NCBI GenBank assembly: GCA_027030435.1
Contig: JALVEX010000340.1
Location: 1 to 8,330 of the forward strand
Reading direction: 5' to 3'
Length of the DNA stretch: 8,330 bases
Origin: Paracoccaceae bacterium
GTDB lineage: Bacteria; Pseudomonadota; Alphaproteobacteria; Rhodobacterales; Rhodobacteraceae
This document shows positions 5,818 to 8,330 of this stretch, one piece after another. Position 1 is the stretch's first letter. Each line of letters starts with the position of its first letter. The notes under the pieces were generated by a model. That model saw only the letters and a list, made by a program, of their open reading frames with translations, searched no databases and was not told the DNA's origin. The translations under genes were made by a program, and so were the position numbers.

Positions 5818-5950
5818 TCGGTGTCCTCATCCCAAGACGGAAAGATATTGTCGAAGCCTATACACTATCCCTTCAAGCGCGCGGTTGCAAGGGCGGGATA
5901 ATGTCGTAACCAATTGATTTTATTGAATATCGTCATCGCCCCATTCGCCC
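5818..5950. promoter_or_regulatory. Divergent intergenic region, YqeY-side promoter zone
   Basis: This is the least GC-rich stretch of the window, with an AT-rich core at 5900-5932 that includes CAATTG. It must hold the minus-strand promoter of the YqeY gene, but no pair stands out. TTGAAG with GACAAT at an 18-base spacing, or TTGCAA with TAGTGT at 17, both read on the minus strand, are possible but weak. No FNR-type palindrome is complete: TTGAT is present, but the matching ATCAA half is not at the right place. Confidence 0.4.
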
Positions 5951-5979
5951 TTGACCCGCCCCTTCCCAAACCATAGTTT
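5951..5979 (+). promoter_or_regulatory. Putative sigma70 promoter of carA
   Basis: TTGACC (5951-5956) matches five of six -35 bases. It is followed after 17 bases by TAGTTT (5974-5979), or after 15 by the better hexamer CATAGT (5972-5977). The TTG here also opens the carA frame 21 codons early, but no Shine-Dalgarno precedes it, so it is better read as a -35 box. Transcription would begin near 5986, leaving about 28 bases before the ATG at 6014. Confidence 0.5.
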
Positions 5980-6013
5980 GCGCTGCGAACCCGCCCCGAG
6001 CCCGGATAGTCCC

Positions 6014-7219
6014 ATGCCTGCCGCCCCTTCTGCCGCCCCGCCCGCTGCCACGCCCGCCCTGCATCTGCGCGAAAAGCCCACCGCCTGCCTCGCCCTGGCC
6101 GACGGCACGGTATTTTTGGGCCGCGGCTTCGGCGCCACCGGCACCACCACCGCGGAGCTTTGCTTCAACACCGCCATGACCGGCTATCAGGAGATCATGA
6201 CCGATCCCTCCTACGCCGGGCAGATCGTCACCTTCACCTTCCCGCATGTGGGCAATGTGGGCGTCAACCCGGAAGATGACGAAACGGCAAGCCCCGTCGC
6301 CGCCGGAATGGTGGTGAAATGGGATCCCACCGAGCCCTCCAACTGGCGCGCGAGCGAGGATCTGCGTGCCTGGCTTGCCCGCACCGGGCGCATCGCCATC
6401 GGCGGCATCGACACCCGCCGCCTCACCCGCGCCATCCGCCGGCAGGGCGCGCCGCATGTGGCGCTTTCCCATGATCCGCAAGGGGAATTCGACATCGCCG
6501 CGCTGGTTGCCGAGGCGCGGGAATTTCCGGGGCTCGTGGGGCTCGATCTGGCGCGGGACGTCACCTGCGCGCAAAGCTACCGCTGGAACGAAACCCGCTG
6601 GGCCTGGCCCGATGGCTTCGCACGCCGCGAAGGGCCGGGGCATCGGGTGGTGGCGCTCGATTACGGCGCCAAGCGCAACATCCTGCGCTGCCTTGCAAGC
6701 GCGGGCTGCGATGTGACGGTGCTGCCCGCCACCGCCAGCGCCGAAGAGGTGCTGGCCCATGATCCCGAAGGGGTCTTCCTTTCCAACGGCCCCGGCGATC
6801 CGGCGGCCACGGGGGAATATGCGGTGCCGATGATCCGCGAGGTGCTGAAGGCCGAAATCCCCCTGTTCGGCATCTGCCTCGGCCACCAGATGCTGGCGCT
6901 GGCGCTCGGCGCGAAAACGGTGAAGATGAGCCACGGCCATCACGGCGCCAATCACCCGGTGAAGGATCTCGAAACCGGCAGGGTGGAGATCACCAGCATG
7001 AATCACGGCTTCGCGGTGGATGCCCAGAGCCTGCCCGAGGGGGTGGTGGAAACCCATGTCTCGCTGTTCGACGGCTCCAACTGCGGCATCCGCCTCACCG
7101 GCCGCCCGGCCCATGCGCCGGTGTTTTCGGTGCAATACCACCCCGAGGCCAGCCCCGGCCCGCAAGACAGCTACTACCTCTTCGAGCGCTTCGCCGAGGC
7201 CATGGCGAAGCGGCGCTGA
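6014..7219 (+). CDS. carA: Carbamoyl-phosphate synthase small (glutaminase) subunit
   Basis: CarA releases ammonia from glutamine and channels it to CarB, which makes carbamoyl phosphate for arginine and pyrimidine synthesis in the cytosol. From the ATG at 6014 the product is 401 residues. The N-terminal CPSase domain shows FNTAMTGYQEIMTDPSYAGQIVTFT (51-75) and GGIDTRRLTR (130-139). The class I glutamine amidotransferase domain shows DYGAKRNILR (216-225), SNGPGDP (257-263), the nucleophile C288 in GICLGHQ, and H376 and E378 in QYHPEAS. The catalytic triad is complete. A proline- and alanine-rich tail of about 18 residues precedes the conserved start. The ATG has a weak GGAT site (6004-6007). 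carB is not next to it, since a glycosyltransferase gene follows. Confidence 0.97.
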   Translation: MPAAPSAAPPAATPALHLREKPTACLALADGTVFLGRGFGATGTTTAELCFNTAMTGYQEIMTDPSYAGQIVTFTFPHVGNVGVNPEDDETASPVAAGMVVKWDPTEPSNWRASEDLRAWLARTGRIAIGGIDTRRLTRAIRRQGAPHVALSHDPQGEFDIAALVAEAREFPGLVGLDLARDVTCAQSYRWNETRWAWPDGFARREGPGHRVVALDYGAKRNILRCLASAGCDVTVLPATASAEEVLAHDPEGVFLSNGPGDPAATGEYAVPMIREVLKAEIPLFGICLGHQMLALALGAKTVKMSHGHHGANHPVKDLETGRVEITSMNHGFAVDAQSLPEGVVETHVSLFDGSNCGIRLTGRPAHAPVFSVQYHPEASPGPQDSYYLFERFAEAMAKRR

Positions 7220-7250
7220 GGCCGCGCGCGCAGGATTTTCTTCAGCAATC

Positions 7251-7278
7251 TTAACCTCGCCTTAACCAGGATCGTTAA
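7251..7278 (+). promoter_or_regulatory. CtrA-type box upstream of the glycosyltransferase gene
   Basis: TTAACCTCGCCTTAAC (7251-7266) is an exact match to TTAA-N7-TTAAC, the full CtrA recognition motif known from Caulobacter and found in other alphaproteobacteria. A third half-site, GTTAA (7274-7278), makes an inverted repeat with the second TTAAC across seven bases. The box covers the -35 region of the -10-like TAAAAT at 7276-7281, the layout of CtrA-activated promoters. CtrA binding itself is inferred. Confidence 0.6.
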
Positions 7279-7281
7279 AAT
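7276..7281 (+). promoter_or_regulatory. Putative -10 element of the glycosyltransferase promoter
   Basis: TAAAAT matches five of six -10 bases. No canonical -35 hexamer lies 16-18 bases upstream, where the CtrA-type box is found instead. This fits an activator-dependent promoter. Transcription would begin near 7288. Confidence 0.5.
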
Positions 7282-7304
7282 CTTAGCGAACGCAGGGTTT
7301 TAGC

Positions 7305-7310
7305 GAGGGA
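7305..7310 (+). promoter_or_regulatory. Ribosome-binding site of the glycosyltransferase gene
   Basis: GAGGGA ends five bases before the ATG at 7316 and decides this start. Confidence 0.75.
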
Positions 7311-7315
7311 AACAG

Positions 7316-8330
7316 ATGCGCCAGAGCGCTTTGCAGCTGGTTGCCAACAGGGATTGCGCCCCAAAGCGCGCCCGAAGGGGGGTGCGCGGGGGCGCGGCTT
7401 TGCATGGCAATGCCGAGGCGCTCGGCCGGCTGCTGGTGGAAGGCGGGGTGCTTCAGCCCGGCGATCTCGCAAAGGCACACGCGCTGATGCTGCGCGAAGA
7501 GGCGCGTTTCGAGGATATCCTGCTCCATAACCTGATGGTCGATGAAATGGCGCTTTACGGCGCCATGGCGCGGCTTCACGGGGTAAGGCTTGCCGATCTC
7601 GCCGCCGAGCCGCCCGATCCGCGCCTGATCGATGAGATCGGGGTGAAACGCTGCATCGCGGAAGGGCTGGTGCCCTGGAAAAGGGTCGGCGGGGCTGTCG
7701 TCTATGTCACGGCGCGGCCCGAAGAATTCGCCCGCTTCCGCGAGAGCCTGCCGCGCGATCATGGCCCCGCGCTGATGGCGGTGGCCCCTCTGCGCGCGAT
7801 CCAGGACGCGGTGATGGAGGCGCGCGCGGGGCGGCTTGCGCAGATGGCCGAAACGCGGGTGCCGCCCACCGAAAGCTCTCGCGTGTGGAACAGGCAGCGC
7901 CTGCGCCGCGCCGCCCTTGCCGGGGGGCTGATCGGGGCCGCGATCCTCTTGATCTCGCCGCTGGCGCTGATGGCGCTTCTGACCGCCTTCGTGGTGCTGA
8001 GCCTCACGCTTTCCATGGGGCTGAAATTCACCGCCGCGCTGGTGCAGTGGCGCGCCATGCGCCGGCGCAAGGGGCCTTTCCAGAGCCCCCGCGAGCGCCC
8101 CGCCATCCCCCGCCGCCTGCCCACGGTCTCGATCCTCGTGCCGCTCTTTCGCGAACGCGAGATCGCCGCCCATCTGATCCGCCGCCTGCAAAGGCTCAAC
8201 TACCCGCGCGAGCTTCTCGATGTGCTGCTGGTGGTGGAGGCCGACGATGCCCTCACCCGCCAAACCCTCGCCCGCACCGCCCTTCCGCGCTGGATGCGGG
8301 TCATCACCGTGGCCGAAGGCAGCCTGCGCA
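7316..8330 (+). CDS. Family 2 glycosyltransferase with N-terminal MshEN-like region (partial)
   Basis: The frame runs open from the ATG at 7316 to the window edge: 338 codons, 3' end missing. Residues 34-59 (ALGRLLVEGGVLQPGDLAKA...) fit one MshEN/GspE_N repeat (LGxxLxxxGxxxxxxLxxA). Residues 63-89 (RFEDILLHNLMVDEMALYGAMARLHG) fit a second, with the usual glycine replaced. MshEN domains bind cyclic di-GMP in some proteins, for example MshE. Two membrane helices lie at about 199-236. After a basic linker the catalytic domain begins with PTVSILVPLFREREIAAHLIRRL and reaches LLVVEADD (304-311), the first acidic nucleotide-sugar motif of GT-2 enzymes. It probably makes or extends an envelope or secreted polysaccharide at the inner membrane, which is inference. 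The acceptor-binding and QxxRW parts lie beyond the edge. Its promoter carries a CtrA-type box. Confidence 0.85.
   Translation, partial: MRQSALQLVANRDCAPKRARRGVRGGAALHGNAEALGRLLVEGGVLQPGDLAKAHALMLREEARFEDILLHNLMVDEMALYGAMARLHGVRLADLAAEPPDPRLIDEIGVKRCIAEGLVPWKRVGGAVVYVTARPEEFARFRESLPRDHGPALMAVAPLRAIQDAVMEARAGRLAQMAETRVPPTESSRVWNRQRLRRAALAGGLIGAAILLISPLALMALLTAFVVLSLTLSMGLKFTAALVQWRAMRRRKGPFQSPRERPAIPRRLPTVSILVPLFREREIAAHLIRRLQRLNYPRELLDVLLVVEADDALTRQTLARTALPRWMRVITVAEGSLR

Noticed and set aside
5236..5901. A 221-codon plus-strand frame across the repeat and the YqeY gene
   Set aside because: It runs through the intergenic repeat and antisense to a conserved YqeY domain, with no plausible product.
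5903..5935. Possible FNR or similar palindrome in the AT-rich region between YqeY and carA
   Set aside because: TTGAT is present, but the ATCAA partner at the required four-base spacing is not.
5933..7165. A 410-codon minus-strand frame opposite carA
   Set aside because: It is a shadow of carA with biased composition, and no domain or ribosome site supports it.
7210..7240. Possible carA terminator, GCGGC and GCCGC arms at 7210-7225 with ATTTTC downstream
   Set aside because: The stem is only five base pairs, overlaps the stop codon, and the T-run begins about ten bases after it.
7283..8263. A 326-codon minus-strand frame opposite the glycosyltransferase gene
   Set aside because: The plus-strand gene has a good start, a ribosome site and clear GT-2 motifs. 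The antisense product is low-complexity and H/R/G/Q-rich.
1..8330. CRISPR array, tRNA/rRNA gene, insertion sequence, phage or toxin-antitoxin/defence genes
   Set aside because: I looked for regularly spaced repeats, transposase-like frames and tRNA landmarks such as GGTTCRA with paired arms, and found none.

Overview
The window looks like chromosomal DNA of an alphaproteobacterium, most likely Rhodobacteraceae (Rhodobacter/Paracoccus group). The evidence is very high GC with codons ending almost always in G or C, a cytochrome c550/c2-type gene directly upstream of an aa3 oxidase subunit I gene whose residue numbering is one off the Paracoccus protein, and a GatB/YqeY gene divergent from carA. 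No mobile element, CRISPR array, phage gene, RNA gene or defence island is visible. This is mostly a housekeeping region.

Layout, left to right. A sigma70-like promoter (22-50) precedes a DDAH-family amidinohydrolase (84-866). An intergenic spacer with a short repeated element follows, then lipB (1066-1716, octanoyltransferase). A c-type cytochrome (cycA, 1812-2225) ends in a strong intrinsic terminator (2279-2315). The cytochrome c oxidase subunit I gene ctaD (2461-4134) comes next, and its terminator-like hairpin lies inside the first codons of a DUF2244 membrane protein gene (4147-4698). An exported PEBP-like protein (4819-5220) then faces a convergent GatB/YqeY-domain gene (5359-5817, minus). 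A second copy of the intergenic repeat lies between these two. After a divergent promoter region come carA (6014-7219, carbamoyl-phosphate synthase small subunit) and the 5' part of a membrane glycosyltransferase with an N-terminal MshEN/GspE_N-like region (7316 to the window edge).

Functional links. Cytochrome c550/c2 carries electrons from the bc1 complex to the aa3 oxidase, so cycA and ctaD encode donor and acceptor of one respiratory step, although a terminator separates their transcripts. DUF2244 proteins often sit beside ctaD in this group. LipB serves lipoylated 2-oxoacid dehydrogenases, carA serves arginine and pyrimidine synthesis, and the DDAH-family enzyme acts on methylated arginine or a similar guanidino compound. 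These three do not form an obvious pathway.

No clearly undescribed multi-gene system is present. The signals most worth following are a perfect CtrA-type box (TTAA-N7-TTAAC) overlapping the -35 region of the MshEN-glycosyltransferase gene, the terminator hairpin embedded in the DUF2244 coding start, and the conserved intergenic repeat at 918-970 and 5250-5302, with a possible third fragment at the left edge.
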